From Clostridia bacterium (lineage in GTDB: Bacteria; Bacillota_A; Clostridia; Christensenellales; Aristaeellaceae): a DNA stretch of 9,316 bases. The translations under genes were made by a program, and so were the position numbers. Shown one piece after another: positions 1 through 6,122 of this stretch (the stretch's first letter is position 1; each line of letters starts with the position of its first letter). Below the pieces are notes generated by a model. It was not told where the DNA came from and made no database searches. It was given only the letters and a program-made list of their open reading frames with translations. Location: positions 1 to 9,316 of the forward strand of contig JAFXMP010000127.1 in NCBI GenBank assembly GCA_017530275.1, written 5' to 3'.

Positions 1-67
1 CCGGCAGCCAGACCGACGTGGGCAGCAGCGACAGCACCATTGCGTCCTGCACGGTGACAAAGGGCGG
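1..67 (+). repeat. 67-bp exact direct repeat, copy 1
   Basis: Bases 1-67 are identical to 256-322, offset 255 bp (85 codons, one MBG unit). The first mismatch is at base 68 (G against A at 323). The repeat probably extends left of the window. Exact nucleotide identity inside coding repeats points to recent duplication or gene conversion. Confidence 0.95.
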
Positions 68-974
68 GGAGGACGTAAGTGCGAACTTCGACATCACGAC
101 GGCGAAAGGTACGCTGACGGTGACGAGGGCGGCGATCACGGTGACCGCGCCTACGCCGGAAACAAAGACATATGACGGCACGGCCCTGACAGCGAACGGG
201 CTTGATCCCGCGGTGGACGGACTGCCCGAGGGATTTGAAGTTGTCTGCACATACTCCGGCAGCCAGACCGACGTGGGCAGCAGCGACAGCACCATTGCGT
301 CCTGCACGGTGACAAAGGGCGGAGAGGACGTGACCGCGAACTTTGATATCACGAAAAAGACGGGTACGCTGCTTGTGACCGGGCGGGCCATTACGATCAA
401 CACAGAATCCCAGTCTTACGCCAGGGAATACGATGGCCTGCCTATCCATCCGGAAAATACGGCCCCCCCGACGGTCATTGGCGAATTCGTCGCAGGCGAA
501 GTAGAGAGCGTGGAATGCTCGTATGCGGAACAGACCGACGTTGGGAGCGTCCAGATCGGCTATAAGGTCGACTGGAGCGGCGCAGGAAAGCCCGGAAATT
601 ATGACATCACGCTGGTGCCGGGCACGCTGACGGTAACAGAGCGCAATGTCACCGTCCACGCGGGCGGAGGGAACTTTGAGTACAGCGGTAATGTGTGGCT
701 TCCGAATCCGTATGCGTTCTTTACGGAAACCGGCGAATGGCTCGATGTAGAAATAAGTGAAGGGGTCGACACGGTCACGGCGGTCATCAAACTGATCGGC
801 GGCGACAGGCTGACCCTGGTATGCAAAGGCTACAAGGAGCTTGGCACCGGATACGAGGTGATCCAGTCCGAATCGTTCACCGGGAACAGCGGCAATTACA
901 ACATCATTTACAGGGGCAGGATCATGAACATCCTTATAGAGCTATCCACGGATGATCCATATCCCGACGACTGA
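1..974 (+). CDS. MBG-repeat surface protein, C-terminal part (5' end outside window)
   Basis: The reading frame is already open at the window's left edge (codons run from base 3), so the true start lies upstream. The first GTG in frame, at base 18, is inside a repeat and is not a start. The protein is built from beta-rich repeats of about 85 residues with the hallmarks of MBG/YDG-type domains of extracellular bacterial proteins: an ITVTA strand, a YDGTAL turn, a YSGSQTDVGS segment, an NFDIT/NYDIT strand and a closing GTLTVT strand. Two such units are close copies; the third (about 380-640) is diverged, and the last (about 645-935) is atypical. The C-terminus ends in an acidic tail (STDDPYPDD) without an LPxTG motif, hydrophobic anchor or other sorting signal. 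Anchoring is therefore unexplained, unless the protein is released or held by N-terminal modules. Family assignment is good; the ligand is unknown. Confidence 0.85.
   Translation, partial: GSQTDVGSSDSTIASCTVTKGGEDVSANFDITTAKGTLTVTRAAITVTAPTPETKTYDGTALTANGLDPAVDGLPEGFEVVCTYSGSQTDVGSSDSTIASCTVTKGGEDVTANFDITKKTGTLLVTGRAITINTESQSYAREYDGLPIHPENTAPPTVIGEFVAGEVESVECSYAEQTDVGSVQIGYKVDWSGAGKPGNYDITLVPGTLTVTERNVTVHAGGGNFEYSGNVWLPNPYAFFTETGEWLDVEISEGVDTVTAVIKLIGGDRLTLVCKGYKELGTGYEVIQSESFTGNSGNYNIIYRGRIMNILIELSTDDPYPDD
256..322 (+). repeat. 67-bp exact direct repeat, copy 2
   Basis: Second copy of the 67-bp sequence at 1-67, in the same reading frame of the surface protein. It could support slippage or recombination that changes the number of 85-residue units. 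Confidence 0.95.
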
Positions 975-988
975 CCGATCCTGAGATG

Positions 989-1040
989 CAGGATGCCCGG
1001 GGCCAGCCAGGAGCGGCCGCGCCGGGCATCCTGTGTTTTC
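989..1040 (+). terminator. Rho-independent terminator after the surface protein gene
   Basis: A perfect 12-bp stem pairs CAGGATGCCCGG (989-1000) with CCGGGCATCCTG (1022-1033). The 21-base loop can pair further through two GGCC blocks. The stem is followed by TGTTTTCTT. It begins 15 bases after the stop codon of the surface protein gene and ends that transcript, so the following CHASE2 gene needs its own promoter or readthrough. Confidence 0.88.
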
Positions 1041-1070
1041 TTAAAAGACGGGAGACAAGGCGGAAAAAAG

Positions 1071-1262
1071 ATGAACAGCAAAATACAGCTTCTGATCGCC
1101 CTGACGATGGCGGCGGTACTGACCCTGATCATTGCCTCCGGCGCGCTGCAGCGGTTTGACAAGTGGACCCAGGACGCGCTGCTCCAGCGTCCGGGGGCGC
1201 CGTCCGGGGACATCGTCATCATCGGCGTCGATGAAAAGGCCCTGCTTTTTTGCGGCTTCTAA
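1071..1262 (+). pseudogene. CHASE2-domain sensor protein, truncated N-terminal fragment
   Basis: ATG at 1071 is preceded by AAGGCGG. The product opens with a hydrophobic membrane segment (about residues 5-23), then a segment that reads like the start of an extracytoplasmic CHASE2 domain, ending in GDIVIIGVDEKAL. CHASE2 proteins continue from this point for several hundred residues, with more membrane helices and an output domain such as a nucleotide cyclase, kinase or GGDEF module. Here the match stops after DEKAL (about base 1243); five unrelated residues and a TAA follow at 1260-1262. Downstream DNA is visibly more AT-rich, so the gene was cut by insertion or rearrangement. The CHASE2 call rests on a short stretch; the truncation itself is clear if the call is right. 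The output domain is not in the window. Confidence 0.7.
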
Positions 1263-1291
1263 TTGAGAAATAAACCTGATCCTGCTATAGT
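1263..1291 (+). promoter_or_regulatory. Sigma-A-type promoter of the methyltransferase fragment
   Basis: TTGAGA (1263-1268), 17-base spacer, TATAGT (1286-1291). The predicted start of transcription is about 1297-1299, which coincides with the first bases of the folded leader described next. It lies immediately after the stop of the truncated CHASE2 frame. Confidence 0.65.
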
Positions 1292-1295
1292 TTTA

Positions 1296-1386
1296 AGTTG
1301 GGTCATTGATCCATCGTCTGATGGTGCTACCAGGAGAAAACCAATCTCCAGACCCAAACTAAACAAGTGGATTGGCGATAAGCCAA
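1296..1386 (+). promoter_or_regulatory. Structured 5' leader (three-way junction plus SD-proximal hairpin)
   Basis: The closing stem pairs AGTTGGGTC (1296-1304) with GACCCAAACT (1351-1360), with one bulged base. It encloses two hairpins: CCATC/GATGG with loop GTCT (1311-1324) and GGAGA/TCTCC with a seven-base loop (1333-1349). A fourth hairpin, TTGGC/GCCAA (1372-1386), touches the AAGGAGGA ribosome binding site at 1385-1392. The fold starts where the promoter at 1263-1291 would start the RNA. It does not match any riboswitch class I can recall. It could be a regulatory leader of the methyltransferase or a recombination or protein-binding site in DNA. Confidence 0.45.
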
Positions 1387-1395
1387 GGAGGACTT

Positions 1396-1944
1396 ATGAA
1401 AAAGACAGTTTGTGAACTCTTTGCAGGTGTAGGAGGATTTCGTCTTGGACTAGACCGGCTGAACTCGGGCTGGGATACAGTGTGGTTTTCTCAATGGGAA
1501 CCAGGCGCAAAAACTCAGTGGGCCCATGACTGCTATGTAAAGCACTTTGGAGACAGTCCAGATATCAACGGAGAATACCATACTGGCGAAGATATCAGTG
1601 AGATGAAAAAAGAGAACATCCCTGATCACACGCTGCTTGTTGGCGGTTTCCCGTGTCAGGATTACTCTGAAGCACATACACTTGCCTCTTCTAAGGGTAT
1701 CGAAGGAAAAAAGGGAGTTTTGTGGTGGCAGATTAGGGATACAATCATTGCAAAGCGTCCAGCATTCTGCTTGTTTGAAAATGTTGATCGTCTTTTAAAG
1801 TCTCCCGCCAAACAGCGAGGCAGGGACTTCGGTGTGATTTTGGCTTGTCTTGCCGAACAAGGCTATCGTGCAGAATGGAGAGTTGTGAATGCCTCTGAGT
1901 ATGGTGCAGCACAACGCAGACGTCGAACCTTTATCTTTGCATAG
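1396..1944 (+). pseudogene. C5 cytosine DNA methyltransferase, C-terminally truncated
   Basis: ATG at 1396 has AAGGAGGA at 1385-1392; the longer TTG frame from 1372 runs through this ribosome binding site and is unlikely. The 182-residue product carries the family motifs in order: motif I FAGVGGF (residues 9-15, SAM binding), motif IV GGFPCQ with catalytic Cys87, motif VI ENV (128-130) and motif VIII QRRRR (173-177). It stops with TAG right after FIFA. The target recognition domain and motifs IX-X of full-length Dcm-type enzymes (usually 320-450 residues) are missing, so neither site recognition nor activity is expected. Just past the stop, the opposite strand encodes a recombinase fragment, which marks a deletion junction. 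The gene is more AT-rich than the surrounding genes. No restriction endonuclease gene is visible. Confidence 0.88.
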
Positions 1945-2033
1945 CTGCTTTTTATAGTTGTCGATAGTCTTAGGAGAAAGATGACGGATCTTGCAATCAA
2001 ATTCAAACTCCTGGTTGCTTCGTCGAGCGTCAT
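1945..2033 (-). pseudogene. Tyrosine recombinase (phage-type integrase), N-terminal remnant with frameshift
   Basis: On the minus strand a GGGGAGG ribosome binding site (2043-2049) precedes ATG at 2033-2031, which reads MTLDEATR. A one-base loss near 2010-2011 then shifts the frame; the next frame reads EFEFDCKIRHLSPKTIDNYK, followed by KQL. The R-x-LSPKTI-x-NY pattern is the hallmark of the N-terminal core-binding (SAM-like) domain of tyrosine recombinases. Restoring one G (AGG-GAG) gives a continuous MTLDEATREFEF start. Sequence after KQL no longer matches; it is the end of the methyltransferase fragment. The catalytic domain (R-H-R-Y) is absent, so this is a dead remnant. It is easily missed because it lies in two frames and is very short. 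Confidence 0.72.
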
Positions 2034-2150
2034 GCAGTCATTCCTCCCCATATGTGCATACTGCCACCTTTCTATTCTAGTATTTTAGCGCGGGACTGCT
2101 TGCCGGAATCGCATGATCTGTACCGGGCAGAAAGCCTGAATCGATAAAAC

Positions 2151-2212
2151 AAGCCCCTGTCTCTGACACGAAACAGTTGAAATGTTGTTCGTTAGAGCAG
2201 AGGCTTTTTTTC
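2151..2212 (+). terminator. Long stem-loop with T-tract
   Basis: AAGCCCCTGTCTCTGAC (2151-2167) pairs with GTTAGAGCAGAGGCTT (2191-2206), with one bulge and a few imperfect pairs. An inner ACGAA/TTCGT pairing adds stability, and a run of T follows. It reads as a rho-independent terminator for plus-strand transcription. The opposite strand also has a T-rich flank, so it may work in both directions. It would insulate the region before the TetR gene. Confidence 0.6.
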
Positions 2213-2252
2213 ATTTTTGCCAGAAACGATGATCTACCCAATAGTCCATCAT

Positions 2253-2484
2253 AACCACAGAGCTTTGCTCTGGTTTCAGGGGCTTGGGGGCGGAGCCCAC
2301 CAACAAGCATTTTGCAATTCTTGCAGAATGGCATTGCTTGCTACGATTATCCCGAATTCGGAGCCTGAATTCGGAATAACAGCCATACATAGAACTCATA
2401 TCGTTGAGACTTGAGAATTACAAGAATTTCTTGCAAATTTGGCAGTGCTGTGCTAAGGTTCCCCCTTTAGTAAGCAGAATGCCT
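2253..2484. other. Gene-free region dense in stem-loops and palindromes
   Basis: The stretch 2089-2526 holds no convincing gene but many inverted repeats: AACC-ac-AGAGC/GCTCTGGTT (2253-2275), GGGCT/AGCCC (2280-2298), ATTCTTGCAGAAT inside GCAAT/ATTGC (2314-2337), a 13-bp near-perfect repeat TTATCCCGAATTC/GAATTCGGAATAA (2347-2379), CAAGAATTTCTTG (2421-2433) and GGCA...TGCC (2440-2484). Such clustering is seen at transfer origins, replication origins, attachment regions and structured RNAs of mobile elements. The position next to a recombinase remnant fits a mobile-element origin, but no relaxase gene is present. No function is assigned. Confidence 0.5.
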
Positions 2485-2526
2485 TCATACTGATTTGAAT
2501 AATTCAGCGTTTTTTTAGAAGATGTC

Positions 2527-2555
2527 TTGACAAGTGACCGAACGGTCGCTACAAT
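2527..2555 (+). promoter_or_regulatory. Promoter of the TetR gene and operon
   Basis: A consensus TTGACA (2527-2532), 17-base spacer and TACAAT (2550-2555) give a strong sigma-A promoter. The spacer is filled by one operator and the start region is covered by a second, so repressor binding should block it directly. Confidence 0.9.
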
Positions 2556-2577
2556 AGATAGCGACCGTTCGGTCACT
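2533..2577. promoter_or_regulatory. Double palindromic TetR operator
   Basis: AGTGACCGAACGGTCGCT (2533-2550) and its exact reverse complement (2560-2577) are separated by nine bases. Each arm is itself a near-palindrome, GACCG-AA-CGGTC (2536-2547) and GACCG-TT-CGGTC (2563-2574), with centres 27 bp apart. The first sits between the -35 and -10 boxes and the second over the transcription start. The design indicates two TetR dimers on adjacent sites and strong autorepression. Confidence 0.88.
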
Positions 2578-2602
2578 AAAACCATTTACGGAGGTTCACG
2601 AT

Positions 2603-3193
2603 ATGGCAAAGGATACAAAACAGCGGATTCTGGCCGCTGCACTGGATATGTTTTCTCAGTTTGGATATGCAGGTACGAACATACGTGAGCTGACAGCATC
2701 CCTCGGACTGGCAAAATCAGGTATGTACAAGCATTTTGAGAGCAAAGAAGCGATCTGGGATGCTCTCCTGGATCAGATGATTACATACTATGGGGAACAC
2801 TTTGGCTCAGCGGAGCATCTACCTCCAGTTCCGAATTCACTGGAAGAACTGACTGTCATGACGATGGGAATGGTGAACTTCACCGTGCACGATGAGAAAA
2901 TCATCAAAACGAGAAAACTGCTGACCATCGAGCAGTTCCGGGATGATCGGGCCAGGGCCTTAGCGACTAAACATTTTTTGACTGGGCTTACGGAAATGTT
3001 TACGCATGTCTTTGCGGGAATGATGGACAAGGGGCTCCTCCGCCGGGATGATTCGGAGATGCTGGCCTTCGCCTATACCGCGCCGATCTCCGCGCTGATC
3101 CACCTGTGCGACCGGGAACCGGAGAAAACGGAGGAGGCACTCAGGCAGGTGGAGGCGTTCAGCCGGCATTTTATCAAAACATACGGCGCGTGA
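2603..3193 (+). CDS. TetR/AcrR-family transcriptional regulator
   Basis: ATG at 2603 follows GGAGG (2590-2594) at good spacing. The 196-residue length is typical of the family. The N-terminal DNA-binding domain is clear: helix 1 around RILAAALDMFSQFGY (8-22), then the helix-turn-helix IRELTASLGLAKSGMYKHF (27-45) and the KEAIWDAL helix. The remainder is the variable ligand-binding and dimerisation domain, with no recognisable ligand signature. It is the first gene after the double-operator promoter and almost certainly represses itself. Because the downstream genes are on the same strand with short gaps, it may control them too. Such regulators commonly respond to toxic or xenobiotic small molecules; the inducer here is unknown. 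Confidence 0.92.
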   Translation: MAKDTKQRILAAALDMFSQFGYAGTNIRELTASLGLAKSGMYKHFESKEAIWDALLDQMITYYGEHFGSAEHLPPVPNSLEELTVMTMGMVNFTVHDEKIIKTRKLLTIEQFRDDRARALATKHFLTGLTEMFTHVFAGMMDKGLLRRDDSEMLAFAYTAPISALIHLCDREPEKTEEALRQVEAFSRHFIKTYGA

Positions 3194-3435
3194 TGCTATG
3201 AACAGATATTGAACACGGAGTATGAGCGGCATGGCGTTGAGGCACACCTTATGTCGATACGTTTGAGGAAGTGGACGCAGCGTATCAAACGGCGATCAGC
3301 AAAGGGGCAATCCCCGTGCTGGAACCCACCACGGAGCCATGGGGGCAGCGAACCTGCTATATCGCCGATCCGGAAGGAAACCTGATCGAAATAGGTTCCT
3401 GGAACAAACCGTATGATAGCAAGGACGATGCATAA
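3194..3435 (+). pseudogene. VOC-family (glyoxalase/bleomycin-resistance-like) remnant
   Basis: The frame 3241-3435 encodes a typical VOC C-terminus: a helix VDAAYQTAISKGA, a PTTEPWGQRTCY strand and the family signature ADPEGNLIEIGSW, with the metal-ligand-type Glu in NLIEI. No proper start exists: a TGA sits just upstream (3238-3240) and the first half of the domain is missing. Another frame over 3195-3247 reads YEQILNTEYERHGVEA, which resembles the early FYEQIL helix of the same family. This suggests an internal deletion or frameshift near 3243-3250. The stop TAA (3433-3435) overlaps the start of the next gene's ribosome binding site. It is a decayed gene of the operon; expression of a GTG-started fragment (3271) cannot be excluded. 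Confidence 0.78.
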
Positions 3436-3447
3436 GGAGGAACGGCT

Positions 3448-4356
3448 ATGAAACAGCAGCCGGACGTTTATCTTTTCGGCCAGGTGCTGGGCACCCATTC
3501 TTTCCTGCTGAAGGACGGCTTTTTGCAGCCGGACGAGTACGCGGAGATCAGGGAGCAGTATTTCCTCCCCGGCGGCGAAACGGGCACGGCGGCCACGGTG
3601 CTGTCCTCCCTGGGTGTTTCCGTCCGCATGGACGGCACCTGGATCGGCACCGAAGTGGCTCCCATGCTGAAAGCGTTCTACGCGGACAAACGGGTGGATG
3701 TAAGCCCCCTGCATCTCATGGAGGACGATCCCAGCGTCATGGATTACGTGGTGATCGCGGGGCTGGTGCGATCCCCCATGGGCCGGTTCCAGGCGCTGTT
3801 TTCCAGCGGAAAACGCTGGTGGAGCGTGCCCAAAGAAGCGGATGTGAAGGGCTGCAAAGCGGCGGCCATCGATCCTTTTTTCGGGGAAGAATCACTGTTT
3901 GCAATGGCGCTTTGCCAGCGTCATGGCATCCCGTATGTGACTATTGACAGTCCCCATGATTCTCCCTTGCACCAGAATGCAGCCGTCAACGTGGTTTCCA
4001 AGGAATGCACAACCCAACATTACGCGGACATGGCGCCGGAGGAAGTGATGAAGCGCCTGATGGAAACAGCCTCGGGGCTCGTCATCCTCACCCAGGGCGG
4101 CGGCGATATGCTGTACGGAAGGCGTGGAGAAGCCATCCATCGCATGAAGCCGTTTTCCGTAGAGGTCAAAAGCACGTTAGGCGCGGGCGACACCTTCAAA
4201 GCCGGGTGCGTCTATGGCCTGCTGCACGGCATGTCGGATGACGACCTGATTCGCTTCGCCAGCGCCTGCTCCGCTATCGCTATTTCCAGATTCCCGCTGC
4301 CGATGCATCCGCCTATGCTGGACGAAGTGCAGGCGCTGATTGAACACAAAGAATGA
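3448..4356 (+). CDS. PfkB/ribokinase-family carbohydrate kinase
   Basis: ATG at 3448 follows AAGGAGGA (3435-3442). The 302-residue protein has the family's two signatures: an N-terminal PGGETGTAATVLSSLG segment (41-56), corresponding to the GG-x-N-x-A substrate region, and the C-terminal STLGAGDTFKAG motif with the GAGD anion hole and catalytic base Asp248. The Asn usual in signature 1 is not obvious (GGETGTAA), so the substrate may be unusual. Members phosphorylate sugars, nucleosides or related alcohols with ATP in the cytoplasm; the substrate cannot be read from sequence. It ends 31 bases before flavodoxin-fold reductase 1. No sugar transporter or catabolic gene is nearby, which argues against a plain sugar-use operon. 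Confidence 0.88.
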   Translation: MKQQPDVYLFGQVLGTHSFLLKDGFLQPDEYAEIREQYFLPGGETGTAATVLSSLGVSVRMDGTWIGTEVAPMLKAFYADKRVDVSPLHLMEDDPSVMDYVVIAGLVRSPMGRFQALFSSGKRWWSVPKEADVKGCKAAAIDPFFGEESLFAMALCQRHGIPYVTIDSPHDSPLHQNAAVNVVSKECTTQHYADMAPEEVMKRLMETASGLVILTQGGGDMLYGRRGEAIHRMKPFSVEVKSTLGAGDTFKAGCVYGLLHGMSDDDLIRFASACSAIAISRFPLPMHPPMLDEVQALIEHKE

Positions 4357-4387
4357 AAACAACTACAAGAAAAGGTGAGATGAACAG

Positions 4388-4924
4388 ATGAGCCGGATCG
4401 TCGTGCTTGTGGGCAGCGTGCGCAGAGAAGGAAACACAGCATTGCTGGCCAAGGCTTTTGCGGAGGGGGCCGGAAAACGGCATGAGGTGGAGCTTGTGTC
4501 CGTGGCGGATTACAGTATTCATCCTTGTCTGGGATGCAATCGCTGTTATTCCGCAGAAGGAAACCGGTGCGTCCAACAGGACGACATGGTGAAAATCTAT
4601 GAAAAGCTCAAAGGGGCGGATACCCTCGTCATTGCTTCGCCGGTATATTTCTATGGCGTCAGTGCGCAGCTCAAGGCGCTGATCGATCGACTTCACACCC
4701 CCATGCGGAAGCAGTTTCCCATCAGGCGGCTGGGCCTGATCCTGGTGGGCGCGGCGGAGCTTCCCGATCTGTTCGATCCCATCCTGGCGCAATATCGGAT
4801 GGTCCTTCGCTTCTTTGGGCTTGAGGACATTGGACATGTGCTTGTGCGCGGAGCGAAGGAAAAAGGAGAAGTCCTGCAAGAAGACGGGCTGAAACAAGCC
4901 TATGATTTGGGAAACGGGCTGTGA
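4388..4924 (+). CDS. Flavodoxin-fold NAD(P)H-dependent FMN oxidoreductase 1
   Basis: The 178-residue protein starts with strand RIVVLVGS and the phosphate-binding loop GSVRREGNT (9-17). A cysteine cluster C-x2-C-x2-C (47, 50, 53) plus Cys61 follows, then SPVYFYGVSAQLKALIDR (84-101), the hallmark FMN-binding loop of the iron-sulfur flavoprotein/NADPH-dependent FMN reductase group. The CxxCxxC pattern resembles iron-sulfur flavoproteins that may hold a [4Fe-4S] cluster, although that spacing usually sits in longer proteins. The role is probably two-electron reduction of quinones, nitro or azo compounds or other electrophiles. AAAGGTGAGA upstream serves as ribosome binding site. Its stop (4922-4924) lies 21 bases before the next start. 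It is related to the second reductase in this operon. Confidence 0.87.
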   Translation: MSRIVVLVGSVRREGNTALLAKAFAEGAGKRHEVELVSVADYSIHPCLGCNRCYSAEGNRCVQQDDMVKIYEKLKGADTLVIASPVYFYGVSAQLKALIDRLHTPMRKQFPIRRLGLILVGAAELPDLFDPILAQYRMVLRFFGLEDIGHVLVRGAKEKGEVLQEDGLKQAYDLGNGL

Positions 4925-4945
4925 GCAGCGATGGGAGGAATATAC

Positions 4946-5665
4946 ATGATAGAAAAAACGATACAGGAAAACCAAACCCTGATCTCGTTCTGGGACAAAG
5001 CCTTCGCCCTGTCCGAAGAGGATCAAAAGCAAATGCTTGCAGGCGGCGGGTTGGATTGGAAGGAAATCGCGCCTTCCGAAAAGCTGTTTCAGGCGGCCTG
5101 TTCTTTGGGAAAACGAAACAATGTGCTGGATTATGGCTGTGGGAATGCGTGGGCTGCTGTCATTGCCGCGAAAAGCGGGTGCGCCGATGTAACGGCTGTG
5201 GACGCGGCTCCCGGGGCTGTCCGGACGGCCCAGCATTATGCCGCACGTTACGGCGTCGCGGATCGTGTTCATGCAGTCTGTTCTGATTCAAACTGGCTGC
5301 AAAGCGTCCCTGACGGCACGTTTGACGGCTTGATCTGCTCTAACGTGCTGGATGTGGTGCCGCCGGAAACGGCGGAAGAAATCCTCCGGGAGTTGGCGCG
5401 CGCCCTGACGCGGGACGGAACCGTGATCGTCGGGCTGAATTATTATTTGTCCCCTGAAGCGGTCGCCGCGAGGAATATGGCTTTGGAGGACGGCAGCCGG
5501 CTTTATATTGACGGCGTGCTTCGCCTCGTTTCCCGAACGGATGAGGAATGGGCGCGTATCTTTTCGCCCTGGTTTACGGTCGAAAAGCTGGAGTATTTTG
5601 CCTGGCCGGGAGAAGCGAAAGAAACAAGACGCCTGTTCTGGCTGCGGAAACGGGAGGACGATTAA
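4946..5665 (+). CDS. Class I SAM-dependent methyltransferase
   Basis: ATG at 4946 is chosen because GGGAGGAA (4933-4940) lies just upstream; an earlier ATG at 4931 would place that site inside the gene. The 239-residue protein has motif I VLDYGCGNAWAAV (60-72) for SAM binding, the acidic post-I strand VTAVDAAPGAV and a motif IV-like FDGLICSNVLDVVP segment. A helix with REL precedes a GTVIVGLNYY strand. This is a Rossmann-type methyltransferase for small molecules; the substrate is not evident. A W-D-x-AF N-terminal helix with a following QKQMLAGGGLDW is seen in related clostridial methyltransferases, from memory. The stop TAA is one base from the next gene's ATG, which implies coupled translation with the P-loop kinase. 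Confidence 0.88.
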   Translation: MIEKTIQENQTLISFWDKAFALSEEDQKQMLAGGGLDWKEIAPSEKLFQAACSLGKRNNVLDYGCGNAWAAVIAAKSGCADVTAVDAAPGAVRTAQHYAARYGVADRVHAVCSDSNWLQSVPDGTFDGLICSNVLDVVPPETAEEILRELARALTRDGTVIVGLNYYLSPEAVAARNMALEDGSRLYIDGVLRLVSRTDEEWARIFSPWFTVEKLEYFAWPGEAKETRRLFWLRKREDD

Positions 5666-5666
5666 T

Positions 5667-6101
5667 ATGTTGATTGGTATTATCGGAGAGAATTGCAGCG
5701 GGAAATCGACGCTGGCAGCCTGTATCAGAGATACCATCAGGGCGGAAATCATCACGGGGAAGGATTATCTGCGGATGGCCAAATCAGAGCAGGAGGCCAG
5801 AAGGCTGTTTCAGGAAAAGCTGAAACGCGCCGTAGACGGAAGCAATATCATCTATGTGATTACTGATCCGGAGCACGCTGCCCTGCTGCCGGAAGGTGCA
5901 ATCAGAATCCTGGTCAGCGCCGATCTGGATACGATCAAGGAACGCTTCAGGGCGAGGATGCACGGCGTGCTGCCCGGCGCGGTGGAGCGGATGCTGGAAA
6001 GCAAGCACGGCATGTTTGACAGCGGAACATATGATTACCGATTCGATGGGGTGTCCGGTGACGCCGCCGCGTTATGCGAGCAGCTGATGAATCGGACATA
6101 A
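5667..6101 (+). CDS. Small P-loop kinase-like NTPase
   Basis: ATG at 5667 (RBS GGGAGGA, 5653-5659) starts directly at the Walker A sequence: GENCSGKS at residues 7-14. A much longer frame opens upstream but overlaps the methyltransferase gene and is not real. At 144 residues it is short for a nucleoside or shikimate kinase. It keeps a central strand NIIYVIT and a C-terminal RILVSADLDTIKERFRAR with basic residues that could act as a lid. The family is AAA_18/cytidylate-kinase-like P-loop NTPases. It presumably transfers phosphate from ATP to a small molecule; the acceptor is unknown. No clear Walker B acidic pair is seen. Confidence 0.75.
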   Translation: MLIGIIGENCSGKSTLAACIRDTIRAEIITGKDYLRMAKSEQEARRLFQEKLKRAVDGSNIIYVITDPEHAALLPEGAIRILVSADLDTIKERFRARMHGVLPGAVERMLESKHGMFDSGTYDYRFDGVSGDAAALCEQLMNRT

Positions 6102-6122
6102 TGGAAAGCAGGTGTCATAAAG

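Noticed and set aside
1311..1345. Hammerhead ribozyme core (CTGATGG ... GAAA)
   Set aside because: The core reads CTGATGG rather than CTGANGA, and the flanking sequences do not form the needed stems I-III.
1296..1360. Integron attC site (GTTGGGT resembles the GTTRRRY core)
   Set aside because: The order is reversed: an attC site starts with RYYYAAC and ends with GTTRRRY, whereas here GTTGGGT comes first and ACCCAAAC last, with an extra A. No integron integrase is present.
1981..2088. Small plus-strand gene of 35 codons with a GGAGAAAG upstream
   Set aside because: It lies opposite the recombinase remnant, which explains the sequence better. The upstream purine run is the complement of the recombinase LSPK codons.
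2217..2414. Short open frames on both strands of the stem-loop region
   Set aside because: They show no family resemblance or start signals, and the palindromes account for the open frames on both strands.
4313..5272. 319-codon minus-strand open frame, longer than the genes it overlaps
   Set aside because: It runs antisense to the PfkB end, reductase 1 and the methyltransferase, all of which have clear family motifs. Its composition is that of a mirrored GC-rich coding strand, with no recognisable domain.
5508..5666. Upstream extension of the P-loop kinase (53 extra codons)
   Set aside because: It overlaps the methyltransferase gene in another frame. The ribosome binding site and Walker A position fix the start at 5667.
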